A DNA stretch of 64,000 bases from Atherix ibis (lineage: Eukaryota > Arthropoda > Insecta > Diptera > Athericidae), in assembly GCA_958298945.1 (NCBI GenBank), contig OY282609.1, forward strand, positions 36,863,212 through 36,927,211, written 5' to 3'. How positions within the stretch are numbered: the first letter of the stretch is position 1; every line of letters begins with the position of its first letter. Position numbers and translations under genes: made by a program. The notes beneath the pieces are model-generated. The model was not told the DNA's origin and did no database searches. It worked only from the letters and a program-made list of their open reading frames with translations. This document shows, piece after piece, positions 47,457 to 59,500 of this stretch.

Positions 47457-48320
47457 GTTTCGTTTTGATCGTCAGTCAATGCGGTTCGTATTATTTCCTT
47501 TAATAGTCCGGATACGGTTCAAATTATTATTCGCTTGTTATTATTAGGTAATAACTTTGACGAAGAGAAAAAGGAGAGACCGCTGCCAAGCCACTGCCTA
47601 TATACGTGAAGCACGAACAGATTTCACCCAATACCTTTGGAAAACACTTAGCAAACACATTTAAACGACACGAAATTATCAAACGCATTCAGCATGTTTA
47701 AAACATACCATATGCAGAGAAATATCAACTCAGTTGTCTACGTCCAAAATTGTTCACTCCATCCGAAGTTAAATCCACAATAAACAACTTAACCAACAAA
47801 AAAGCCCCAGGATATGACCTAATAACTTCGGAAATTTTTACGCAAATATCCAAAAAAAACCCTCTCTTAATAACCTATGTTTATAACAGTAGCCTCCGCA
47901 CATCATTTTTTTATTCAATTTGTAAGTTTTCCATCATGAAAATGATTCCAAAACATAACAAACCCAAAAACCTATCTACCTCATATAGACTTATAAGCGT
48001 CCTTCCCAACTTTTTAGAAATCCTAGAAAAATTAATCCTAAAATGCATTTATGCTATTTTTAAAACCGAAGGTAATGATTTCTCAGCATCAGTTTGGATT
48101 TAGAGCTGAGCATTTCACTATGCAACTGTGTCGCCGCGTAGTGGATTACATAGCGTGTTCGCTAGAGCGGAAGGAATACTGCTCAGGCGTATTTCTGGAT
48201 ATTTCGCACGCTTTCGACCGTGTGTGGCATGCTGGATTGCTTTGGAAGTTGGAACGAGTCCTACTATCTGGTTATTTCCGCATTTTAAAATCCTATCTCT
48301 CAGACTGATATTTCCAGTTA
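47457..48320 (+). mobile_element. Jockey-clade LINE fragment (reverse transcriptase)
   Basis: Plus-strand pieces: NTFGKHLANTFKRHEIIK, then FTPSEVKSTINNL, NKKAPGYDLITSEIF, FSIMKMIPKHNKP and LISVLPNFLEILEKLIL. In the next frame: HQFGFRAEHFTMQLCRRVVD, SLERKEYCSGVFLDISHAFD and RVWHAGLLWKL (motif A with Asp). The frame changes near 48.06 kb. It is related to the element at 12.3-15.8 kb. Motifs B and C (YADD) are not seen, so it is truncated at the 3' side. Confidence 0.8.
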
Positions 48321-48469
48321 ATAATTTCCAGTTAATGGGTATTCTGACATTTGTCATATTTACGCCGGTGTGGATCAGGGCAGTATCGTAGTTCTAATCG
48401 TTGACAATGCTTACACCCATAGTATTCCTTTTTATAGTAATATCCTTACCACAACGATATTGGATGATT

Positions 48470-51400
48470 AGTTGTGAGTATTATTATTTTAAGAAAAGAT
48501 GCAGTTGATGGAAGTGATAAAGTTGCGGTTCCTGCTGATTGGGTTGGAAAATGGAGCTTTGCAATACGAATAGCTTGGGCTTATAATGTGTTGGGCCCAA
48601 TGGTGGTGGGACCGATTCGTGCGTTACAAATATCAGTTGCTTTTGCCATTGATCACTTGCTATCAATCATGACCTTGATAATATATTTTCTCTGAGCATA
48701 AGACGAGCAACAACTATCTCCTGAAATGTGAGTGTGCATTTTGCAATTAAAACAAAAAAAATCTAGAGCATTGGGAGTAAGTCAACATGTGGCACATACC
48801 TCAGAAGACCTACAGTATTTTTGCATACACATATGTACAAGCAGATGACAGTTTTGCCATCTCAACGGATTGTGATAATATAGTTTTGCGTGAAATTATG
48901 AAACAAGCTAAACATTTTTGTGTGAAGGTCATAGGTATCGATCATTAGAACGACGACACCTGTAAAATATCAGATGCCATTGCGGGTGGACAAGATTTTT
49001 TTAAATATAAGTGCTGATATTCTTAAGAGCTTCCTATTTGGATTCGGGCGTTGGATGGAGGGTTTGTAATATTTATGAAGCGTGGATCGCCAATGATTTT
49101 TTTTGTGAGAAAAGGAAAATTTAGTATTTGTTAGACTCTGATTAGTATGATTGTGATTAATTTTTGTTACGGTTGTAGTCTAGCAATTTTTAAGGGTTTA
49201 GTAGTAGAGCCTGGGAGAGGTGGTTGTGTTTAAGTCCATGTCCTGTTTTAATTGAAACTAGTCACTTTTTATAATTGCACTCACAACAAACAAATGTACA
49301 GCACAAAATTCAAATGTTTTTAAAAAATATTATGCACTACAGTTTTATTTCAGTCAATATTTTAGTATATATTTTAAAATGTTTATTGAGATATACTGCC
49401 GCACTTTATATCTCAGGAAAACTCACCATAGGTGATGGGAAGGAGAAAAGCATGGAAAGCGTTGCAATAACAAAAATACAATAAAATCTATGATTCAGCT
49501 GATCAGCAAACGTTTCTTTCGACAAGATTCTTGAACAGTTTTAGTTATAGTCACTAGTTTTGCGTCAGCATTATGTTCGGGGATTACCTTTGCTTAAATT
49601 TTTCCCAAACACGGAGAATGCAAGTAAAACGATTGTTCAAGACAGAATGTGTCTATAAAATTTTGTACAATGAATAAGTAATATTTTTATAAAAATATTT
49701 TACCTTTGTAGGAAATTATGTTTTCTTATTGATTCATTCTGTTCTGATATTTTTGATACAGGTACGGGCATCTTGTACGAGTTTATTAGCATCTGTTCCA
49801 ATCAGAGATCAATTATGTGGTTAAACGCATGTCACAAAAGTAAACAGTTTGACAGACCGAAATTTACTGCCAGACATACCATCCTGGAATTTTAGTTCTA
49901 CCTTTTTCTATTGGTTTTTCAAAGCTTATCGGATAACTACGACATTTGTTTGTGATAGTATTTCTTTAAATAATTTAATAATTATTATAAATATCAAATA
50001 AGCTCATGTCAATTAAAATTGAGTTTTTATTTAAATTTCTTTTTTTGTATTTGGATTAATTTCCATAATATGTTCAAAATTAAAATATTACTTTACTACT
50101 ATATAAATGTTTTCTTTTATTAAAATTTAGTTACAATTTTGTTAAAAAAAAAATCACAATTTCTTTTTGTCTTTGATAGTTTTGGCATTATATATTAATT
50201 TATCTTTAATTATTTTAACAAAATTTGACTGTTATAAAAAATTAACCTTATGTTTATGAAAGTAGTGTATTTTGGCAGACTTAAATATAAATGTTAGAAG
50301 CTTAACAAACTTGCCGCAATTAAAAATATCAATTTATTTGCTTTTTTTTATATTCGCTACAAAATTTACGTATAAACTCTATACAATATCAATTGACTAG
50401 TAATTATTTATGAATGACTCGGCTCATAGTTTAACTAAATAATAATAAAATGGCGAAATTGAATTTTGCTATTGCAGTTATAAGTTTCAATTTTTAAAAC
50501 AGAAAAAAAACTTTGGCTTTCGGATATTTTATTGTTTATAGTGAGACAACCAGACATTCACAGTAAGTGATCTCGTGCATAATATTAGCGAAGCATAATA
50601 ATTCTTAAGGATTAGTATATAGGACTACCAAATTAATGAGAACATTGGTATCTTTGATTTCGAGTTAAAATGAAAGGCAACAATAAATCAAACAGATTTT
50701 TTCAATATTTCATTTAACTTTTTTAATGTCAGAACAACACATTCACTTTTAAGCTAAATCAACATAATTATTAATTTAAATTTAGTCTATTATTAGCAAC
50801 AAAATTGTCTCCAATGATACTAAAAATTTATCAGAATAATCCCGTACTAATAATAGAATCGAACATAAATAATTCAAAATATGATTAGTTAATGAAAACT
50901 GAAAATTTAGTATATTTAAGTAATATTAATAAAAACTAAGGCTGACCAAATTCTTACATACATTGATTGAATAAAGTTTGTAAATTTAAGTATTTATCAT
51001 TCAATTAGCCCTATGCAACTTATTACAACCAAATAATGGTAAAATTGCAAGATTAGCATGTGATGAGTTGCTTAAGGCTTATGGAATGAATCCTTTGCAA
51101 TAACATCAGCATTATTGAATATAATTAATTTAAGCAATGCTCTTTACTCGGAATGGTGTCGATGGAGTCAATTCTGTATTAAAGAAATTAATAGACTGCA
51201 AAAACGCAAACATCACCCGTATCAGTATTCACGATGATTTAAAACATCTGGAATACATACGAAAGCTTCAAAATTGGGCTCCTTATAAGCTATAAGATAA
51301 CAACTTGATTACTTGCATGAGTATAGAATGGGGAGATTTATTTTTGAGATATTAAATTAGTGACAATAAGAAGTGAATCAATTTTATGATTGAAGAAAAA

Positions 51401-54400
51401 CCTCTAGATCTTTGATATATGTGTATAGAATAATATAAAAATTTGATAATTTTGATTTTACGACATATACTGGTAAATGTGATGTATTGTAGTAAGCTTT
51501 AAGAAGATGCATACGCATTCTCTGCCATATTGTCTGTTTGATCATAGCTATGGTACTTCTCAACATTCTCTTGTTGCTTTTATAGTTGAAGTACATGATC
51601 CAGTAATAATATGTACAATATTATGTTGAAAATCAATCATTTTATTATTAAAGGCGTGATAAATGTATTAGATTCGTAAATGTTTATAAAGCGAAGATGT
51701 TGTGCAAAGAAAATCTTTAGAATTTATCTTAATTTTATTAAAATGACTTTACCCCCTTTTCTCTAAAATTATTTGAACATTTTTATTTAAAATTGGGGCA
51801 CACAATTTAACAATCTCATATTAAAGTTATATAAGATAACATTAAAAAAAACCAGAGAATAAGTGTATTTATGACAGCCTTGAGAATTGTTAGAATTCTG
51901 TACGATAGTAAATCTAAATCGTGAAGAATACAAGAGTTACATTAAAAGTAGATGAAAGAATCATGCTGTCCTTGACGGTAAAATGTTATTGTAACCTTAT
52001 TGTGTAGACGCACAGCATTATGCCGATTGTTCACATAAAGCGCAATTTGTTTACCCATGTCGACATGTAAATAGAAATGATAAGTTGAGGCGCTTATTAT
52101 GCAAAAATTTCACTCCTGTTGGAGGTGAGAAGCGCCATAGATATTTTTTGGTTATTTTATTTTTCTAATGCAAAACATAAAAAAAAGTTGAATGCTCAGT
52201 GTTAAAATTGGGGCCATTATATAACCCACCCCAACAATGGATGAGGGTGGTGGCTAGTAACTGATGGTTAAGTTGACGATGAAAAGAAAAAAATATGATG
52301 GCTGATGAAAGAAAGCACATGGAAACTGAAATAATAATCATAAAAAATAATTTCCAGTTATGTGTCTTGGGTTGAGGATAAGTGTTGCGGTGGACGGTTT
52401 CTTGAAGTTAAGTTGGCTAGAAATAGCAACTTGTAGCGCTACCATTTATCACCTACGCGATTATACCACCTGTTTTAACTACGAGTAGCATACTTTTCTA
52501 TACACAAAACTTGACTATTCGATGTTCTATTTGCGTACTTAGCCTTCAAGGACGACATTAGCGTATTTTTTTTGTATTTTTTTTTTACACATTTCGCATA
52601 TTTTGTCGGGTTTTTTTTTTACTTTGTTTATTGTCCGTATTGAATGGTAAATGCCATTTTCATGAAAATGATGAAAAAGAATAGCACGAAGGCTCTTAAT
52701 ATTTTGTTCCCCCCTTCATTCGCTATTCGACTCCAAATGTTTACATTTTATCAGCGCCAATAGAGTACAAATTGTGGTTGTTATCCATGATAGTCGTGGA
52801 CTTATAACAATTCTAGAGTAAAAAAAGAAAAACGAAGAAAGAATATAAAAGGGGTTTTTTGGAGTTTAAGTGTGGAGGCTTGGCAGGAAACAGCAGCCAT
52901 GACACCATTGGTGGTACGACTGCGTCGAGTGGCTTTGTTGAGTGAAGAGCCTTCCACGTTTTCATGTTTATTTATTTATATTTCAATGTTTTCGTTTTAC
53001 ATTTTCCATGATACTGTTGTCAGATACGTTCTCATAGTTGCTAACTATGTACTATTGCTCTAGGATATTTGTAAAGGAAATATTCTCCATAAGCAGAAAA
53101 AAATAGAAGGATAGATGTTGGTTTTATTGTATTTTTCACCTTACAGTGTTGCTCCTTGTTTTTCTTTCCCTTGAATTTAAGTATCAACCGCTACAAGGTA
53201 GTTATGCACTCTAATAACTTGTATGCAATTTGGGAGCTTTTTTGTTGCCATTTGCAATGAATCTATTTCAAGTTTTCTTATATTTCTATATTTTTTTTTA
53301 CTATGGTTAGTCCTTTCGTAATTCATGTCACCGTTTTTTTAATTTTTTTATACATTTTATTATAGTTTATGTTTATTCAGAATACGGTAGTGACAAGTAG
53401 TTTTTTACTCTATATCTCAAAGAATTTCATGAAATACTTTAATTTTTTTCTAGTTTACAATAACTGGCATATATATGCGAATAGTACTGAGTTCAACTTC
53501 AACTGAGCCTAACTCAACTCATCCTTAAAAAATACAACACATTTGAAGCAGCATTATACTGTTGGGAATATTTTATTTTTGTTGATGTTCGCAATCAGAA
53601 ACTACACAGAGCATCATTTCATTTGACACAAAAATGTATATTTTTTTCTGACTGTTGTTGTTGTTACCACTTTTATACTAGTTTCATTTTATATTATTTT
53701 TTTTCTCGTATTATTAGTGAAACACATACTTGTGATGATGATAAAGTTTATAAGAATTTGATGAGTATGTGACGTGTTCTACAATAACTACACTAGGTAA
53801 CCATTCTATACAAAAGTTCTGGAAAAACATACGTACTCTTAAATTAAGAATTTTTATATTAAAGAAACTTATTTCCTTTACTATACCCCCTTATATATAT
53901 CATTATATTTATATTATTTTATATATAAATGCAAGAATAATTTCTCAGTTCATAGTTGCATAATATTTTTTTCTTGTAAAACAGCTACTTATATTGTGAA
54001 TATGTAGCTACGTTAAACAAGAGAAATGTGCGTTGGTTGTATGATAAGAATATTGTTCAACCAGCAATAAACAGCAAGATGTATATAATTTTTATTTTAA
54101 ATTCAAAAAGTTTTAAGTCGATCGTGTTTGAGATATTAACCCAGTTTTCTATGTATTTATTTTTATTATTCTTGCACCACTAAGCGCAAAAGTGTTGCCT
54201 GCTTGTGGCTTACTTACTTTTGTATACGTCAACTTATAGAAATAAATTAGGGTATTTTAAAATATTTAAAAATGCTTCCACTGAAAGAAAGATCACATTT
54301 ATCGAAGATATTTTTTTTCAGTAATATATATCAAAAAATTTGTAATATACTCCGTATGTACGTATACTTGTATATTTTCTATAAGAATTTTTCGTCAACT

Positions 54401-54891
54401 ACAAGAATAATAGTCACTTCAGTTATAAGCAATTGCTGTAATTATTCTAGAATATGCTACAAAATGTATAGTAAAGAATTGATTATACAGTGTCTTAAGT
54501 GTTTAAGCCTTTCATTTTCTAAATGCAGCTAAGCTTCACTTATATTCATGCATGCATGTGCGTACACATATACAATTGCCATAAATTCGCTTTCACAGAG
54601 TTTGTGAAAATTGGCAATTGCATGGAAGGACATTTTGATTGCATTAGAAATTAGAAATTTCATGTTTATTTTATTACAAAAAGTAACAGTTCTCAATTTT
54701 TTTGAAATTTTTTTTTATTATTACGATTGCTTATAGAAAGTCTGAGGTGAAGTATTATTTCCCAGACGTTTGTTGAATTATTTCAATTTTTTCGCATGTT
54801 TTCTTTTTTATGTTTACAAATTTTTTATTATATTTAATTGGTGTAATTTTAATTTGAAAAACAATAAAAATAATGAAAGATTGTAGCTCTT
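48470..54891. other. Noncoding DNA
   Basis: Over 6 kb of mainly AT-rich sequence without a recognised gene or transposon. 48.47-48.70 kb has overlapping unidentified ORFs. A less AT-rich patch at 52.0-52.97 kb contains a 50-codon minus-strand ORF (52813-52965) that starts MKTWKALHST and ends in a hydrophobic stretch; there is no homology I can name. Confidence 0.4.
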
Positions 54892-54926
54892 GGTTGGGAG
54901 CAATATTGAGAATATTGCTCCCAGCC
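54892..54926. repeat. Hairpin: 16-bp arms, 3-base loop
   Basis: GGTTGGGAGCAATATT, then GAG, then AATATTGCTCCCAGCC. The arms are complementary except for one position, a G-T pair when folded as RNA. Confidence 0.85.
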
Positions 54927-54999
54927 GTCTATCTACAGGCAACTTTCCTTCCAAGAGTTGGGATGCCTACTATTGTAGAATGTGTACTTCTATTTATGG

Positions 55000-55320
55000 T
55001 TTTGTCGACCGACGTTAACTTTTTTTACAGTTATTAAGGTCAATAGGACCCAAATACGTGATCTACATTGTGATGTCTTTGCGTTCAGGGCAGCTTCGTA
55101 CTACAGGAAGCCGTGGGCTATACAGTCATCTAATGATATTACTGCCGATTATATCAATCGATGCAGTATCATCATCATTACTGACAGCCAAGCTGTCCTC
55201 TACTTCCGGTTCATTGAATGATCTTTTGCTTAACGAGATAACACATTACCCACCCAATAATAGCAGTGTCGCATTACGTTAGGTTTGGGGGCATGTGGGG
55301 AAATGCTGAAAGAAGCTCAC
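55000..55320 (+). mobile_element. LINE RNase H fragment
   Basis: Plus-strand translation gives ADYINRCSIIIITDSQAVLY, whose TDSQAVL is a typical LINE RNase H motif; about 85 bases later GLGACGEM could be the worn 'WVPGHxG' region. Short and broken. The mariner at 55336 is inserted just beyond it. Confidence 0.5.
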
Positions 55321-55335
55321 ATCTGTGCTAATATA

Positions 55336-56594
55336 CGAGGGTCATTCAACAAGTACTGAGCCTCACCGCCCAATGGAACTGCTGTCACAAAAGAAATTTA
55401 CCATCGTGCATTACATTCTTTTAGTAGCCTACTGTCAAAGTTTCAGTCGATTCCCTTCATTGTTTTGTTTTGAGAGCCTTTGAAAGCGAGCGTGTCGGTC
55501 GATTGCACAAAAATGGAAAAAGAACAATATCATTCGGTGATTAGATTCTTGTTTTGGAAGGGAAAACGCGCAGCGAAATCAAAGATCGCTTGGATGCTGT
55601 GTATGGTGACTCTTCTCCTTCGATGGCGACCATCAAGAATTGGTTCAACGAGTTTGTTCGTGGCTGCACGTCGGTTTTTGATGAGCTACGCCCAGGTGCC
55701 CCGAAAACGGCTGCTACGGAGGAAAACGTTAAAAAAGTCCACGATCTCGTGTTGGCAGACCGTCGATTGAAGGTGCACGAGATAGCTGAGACTGTGGGCA
55801 TCGCAGTAGGAACGGTGCATCATATTCTACACGAAGAACTGGGCATTAGAAAGCTGTCGGTGCGATGGGTGCCGCGTTTGCTCACACCGGAAAACAAGCA
55901 CAACCGTAAGACCACATCGGCGACGTGTTTGGCGCTGTTTCAGTGCAATCCAGCGGAGTTCTTGCGTCGTTTCGTAACCGTCGACGAACCATGGATTCAC
56001 TGGCATACACCAGAGACCAAGGAACAGTCGAAACAGTGGACTTCACCCGGCGAACGTGCTCCGAAGAAGGCGAAGACTGTTCGATCGGCCGGAAAGGCGA
56101 TGGCCACCGTTTTTTGGGATTCACAAGGTGTGATCCACATCGATTACCTCGAAAAGGGTAAAACAATCACGGGGCGCTACTATGCTGACTTATTGGGCCG
56201 ATTTGACGTCGAATTGAAGAAAAAGCGGCCCCGCTTTGCGAAGAAAAAAGTGCTGTTCCACCACGACAACGCGCCGGTTTTGGTCGAAATGACGAATTGC
56301 TGCCCCATCCACCGTACTCTCCAGATTTGGGCCCCTGTGACTACTTTTTGTTTCCAAACCTGAAAAAATCACTCGCCGGGAATAGATTTGGGTCGAATGA
56401 GGAGGTCATCGTCGCCACGGAGGCCTATTTTGCTTCCCTCGAGAAAATGTATTTTTTGGACGGGTTAAAAAAGTTAGAGCATCGCTGGGTCAAGTTTATC
56501 GAGCTTGAAGGAGATTATGTGGAAAAATAAATTGCCACCTTTCCAAAATTTTCGTTTTTATTTTGTAGGCTAATTACTTGTTGAATGACCCTCT
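55336..56594 (+). mobile_element. Complete-length mariner with good terminal repeats
   Basis: Left end CGAGGGTCATTCAACAAGTA. The right end, reversed, is AGAGGGTCATTCAACAAGTA. Both are flanked by TA (55334-55335 and 56595-56596), the duplicated target. Length 1259 bp, close to the usual size of about 1.3 kb. Confidence 0.92.
55513..56530 (+). pseudogene. Mariner transposase pseudogene of the 55.3-kb element
   Basis: Starts at ATG 55513 (MEKEQYHSVIRFLFWKGK). A frameshift near 55.56 kb leads into TRSEIKDRLDAVYGDSSPSM, then KNWFNEFVRG, VLADRRLKVHEIAETVGIAV, WVPRLLTPENKHN and VTVDEPWIHWHTPETKEQSK (first Asp present, but the usual Thr after Glu is Pro). Then DYLEKGKTITGRYYADLLGR and FHHDNAPV (second Asp). 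Between this and ELLPHPPYSPDLGPCDYFLF (third Asp) about eleven residues and the frame are lost, so the two Asp stand some 23-24 residues apart instead of 34. It ends with GDYVEK and stop at 56530. Irritans-like in style, yet clearly separate from the 36.7-kb copy. Inactive. Confidence 0.9.
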
Positions 56595-56596
56595 TA

Positions 56597-59500
56597 CCTC
56601 GCCTATTAACAGAGTTCCAAACAATATCCTCAGCCATACGTAGAAACACAGACTGGACTAACGTGGGCAATTTTTTTTATCAAAAACATAAAACTTTTCA
56701 ACTTTATTCATTGTTAAATAATATCGTTCATCCCCACTTTTTAGTTTATAATTTAGACTAACTAAAATATAAACAATTAGGTTTGTATAAGGATTTTTTC
56801 CTTTTGTTATAATTGAATGTTATAAGTGTTTGGGGATTTTTTCCTTTCGATTGCAGATAGGTAAAAATTAATTTATTTAAAAGTAAAGTTTCTTATTCTC
56901 AAAATATGGTCAGTTGCGAGATTCGTTCCATTATATTTTGTTCTGTTTTCGTGCCTTACGTTCATGTGCAGCCACAAATTTTATGTGCCTCATATTCAAC
57001 TTTTAAAAGCCTCATATTCAACTTTTTTTATACACCCATTATTTCGATATTGTCGTCTTACGCCAACATACGATTATATGTAGACTTAACGAGGATATTA
57101 CCCCTCATACAATCCCTAAGATATAAATCACTTTATGTTATTGCTGAAAACCATTTCAAAGTGACATTTTGATTTATTTAAGGACTAGTAATTAGAAGGA
57201 CATATTATTATGTTCGCAAAAAATAATTATTTTGAATCTATCGAGATAACCTTTAAGGTTGTTTTAATTAATAATTCTCGCTATAGGGTACATAGCATTT
57301 TATTTATTTTCTTATACTTTGTAGCAAATAATTACACGTTTATCATCCGTAACTCTGTCTATTAACAATTAGAATAGAAAGTTATAAACAATGTCGATAC
57401 TACAATACAAGTTTTAAAGGAAACTTGTGAGCAATCTCAGTCACATTTTTAAGTAATTTTAACTTAATAATCAACTGTAAATTTGATTTACTTTTCGAAT
57501 GCGACTAAATCATTAAAATTTTGGTTGTGTTCTCTATTATTTTTTGACTATTTAAGATTTAAATTTTAATTTTTTCTTACTAGTTTTACAAATATTTATG
57601 TTCGGCAGCTTGGTAATATTAACTTACATTTAGTAGGATATAATCGGTAAAATTTTACTAAATTTTTTGGAAGCACCATCTTTAGGAAAAATATAATTAT
57701 TCGAAAATTTTATATCAAATCCTCAAATTGTTAATCTGAGATTTGGTGGTAGAATCTAAAAATTTATTGCGGACGTGAAGTTCTAGAGGGATGAGAATGG
57801 CATAATGACTTGATCATTAAGAAGACGAGGGAGTAGCAGGGTATATTTGCAGGCCAGCATTAAGAAATTGTAGGAGGCGTTCTTTAATTTACTGAAGCTG
57901 GAAATTTCTACAGGGAAAAATGGCAAAAGGTTAAGGAAGAGTAAGGTCAAAATTGACTGAAAAAGGAAGTTTCAATTTAATTTTTTTCTGAAAAAAGGAA
58001 AAAGAGTAACCTGTCAGGCAAAGGAATAGAATCAAGGAGAGATGTTTTGAGACAATCTGCAAGATATTCAGTATTAGAGGGTGAATACTTTTTTGTTTTA
58101 CAACATCTGAACGTATTTCTAGAAATTATTTATTAATGTAAATTTGGTGTAAAATAAAGCAATGTATTATTATAATCTTATGGTCAAAGTTTTCACTCCT
58201 TTACTATTTGTTGTTTAATTTTTCGTAATTGTCTTTTTTACTAAGCCTTTGTTGTTGGTATTATATTATAAAGAGATAAAATTTGGTGATATTTAATTTA
58301 ATAAAGTGATTTCCGACAAAAAATATTAGTTAATACAATATACACAAAATAAGTTGACCATATAAGCATTATGTAGAGTCTTTTTAAAATTAATAGTTAA
58401 TATTATTTAAATACGTTGTCTGAACATGAGTTTAAATATTTCACCGCATTTCAAAATGATTGTTTATTAATAATGGATGTTTTTTTAAAAGTAAGTTTGT
58501 TTTTATTATTAGAATAGTATCAAAAGTAATAATAACTTCTGGTAAAAGAAAATGCTTTTTAAATAAACATCAATTATTATTATGGTGCTACCATTACTGT
58601 AGTGCCTTTAATGATCAAATCTAACCTCATTAATTTTAAGCTTAAAAATAACCACAAATGAGATTAAGAACAGTACAAGGTATTAAAAACTAAATTTGGT
58701 TAACTTGAGCGTACTTAATTTACAAATGTTGGATGTGTCCTTTTTTTAAAAATTCACAAACTAATTGGTACTGTTTATCATTTTCATCTGATCATCACCG
58801 CCTAAATTAAGAACCTTCATTTAAATTTCAACATTATATGTTGTACGAATACAAATATAAAAGAACTTTGCTTATCACGTTGGCAAAATATTTAAAACTG
58901 TCACATTTAAAATGCAAGGTGATGAAGTTCTCAAAAATGTTCAAGGTTTTTGTTATCGTAACAAAGTTAATAAACATCATATGACAGCGCCTAAATCGTC
59001 CAGTGTATCTTCTAGCATTTTGCCAACAGAGAACAAACAAAGCTTTTCCATAAAAGTGAGAATTAGGTCGGCTTTTATGGCCTTTTCCATTTTAAAATAC
59101 TCATTCAACATTAATGGATATACAAAAATCGTATATAAATCCAAGGTACAATATGAGTAGTAGTATTAACACCTACATTCTACCATTTACAAAGTATTTA
59201 TATTCACATTGATATTAATGCGAGAGTAAGCCCCAAAAATATCCACTATTAATAAGATAATACTTTTTTCATTTTTGCTTTATCTGCATTTTACACTGCT
59301 ACCATATCCATACTATTATTATCTTTGAAGCTCTTACAAGTATTTGGAGTGGTAAAAATAAAATCTGTTTACCTTGAATATTTTTCAACAAAAAAACTGA
59401 ATTTTTATACCAATTGTAGGAGTATTTGTATGAGCCCCGCACACTAATTTAATCACAGAGTAATGGACTCTCACATATAGCTCCTTCATTCTTGTGCAAC

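Noticed and set aside
51000..51330. Possible exon in the less AT-rich stretch near 51.2 kb
   Set aside because: No frame stays open and no family resemblance was seen.
55541..56372. Minus-strand ORFs opposite the 55.3-kb mariner
   Set aside because: Shadows of the transposase coding strand.
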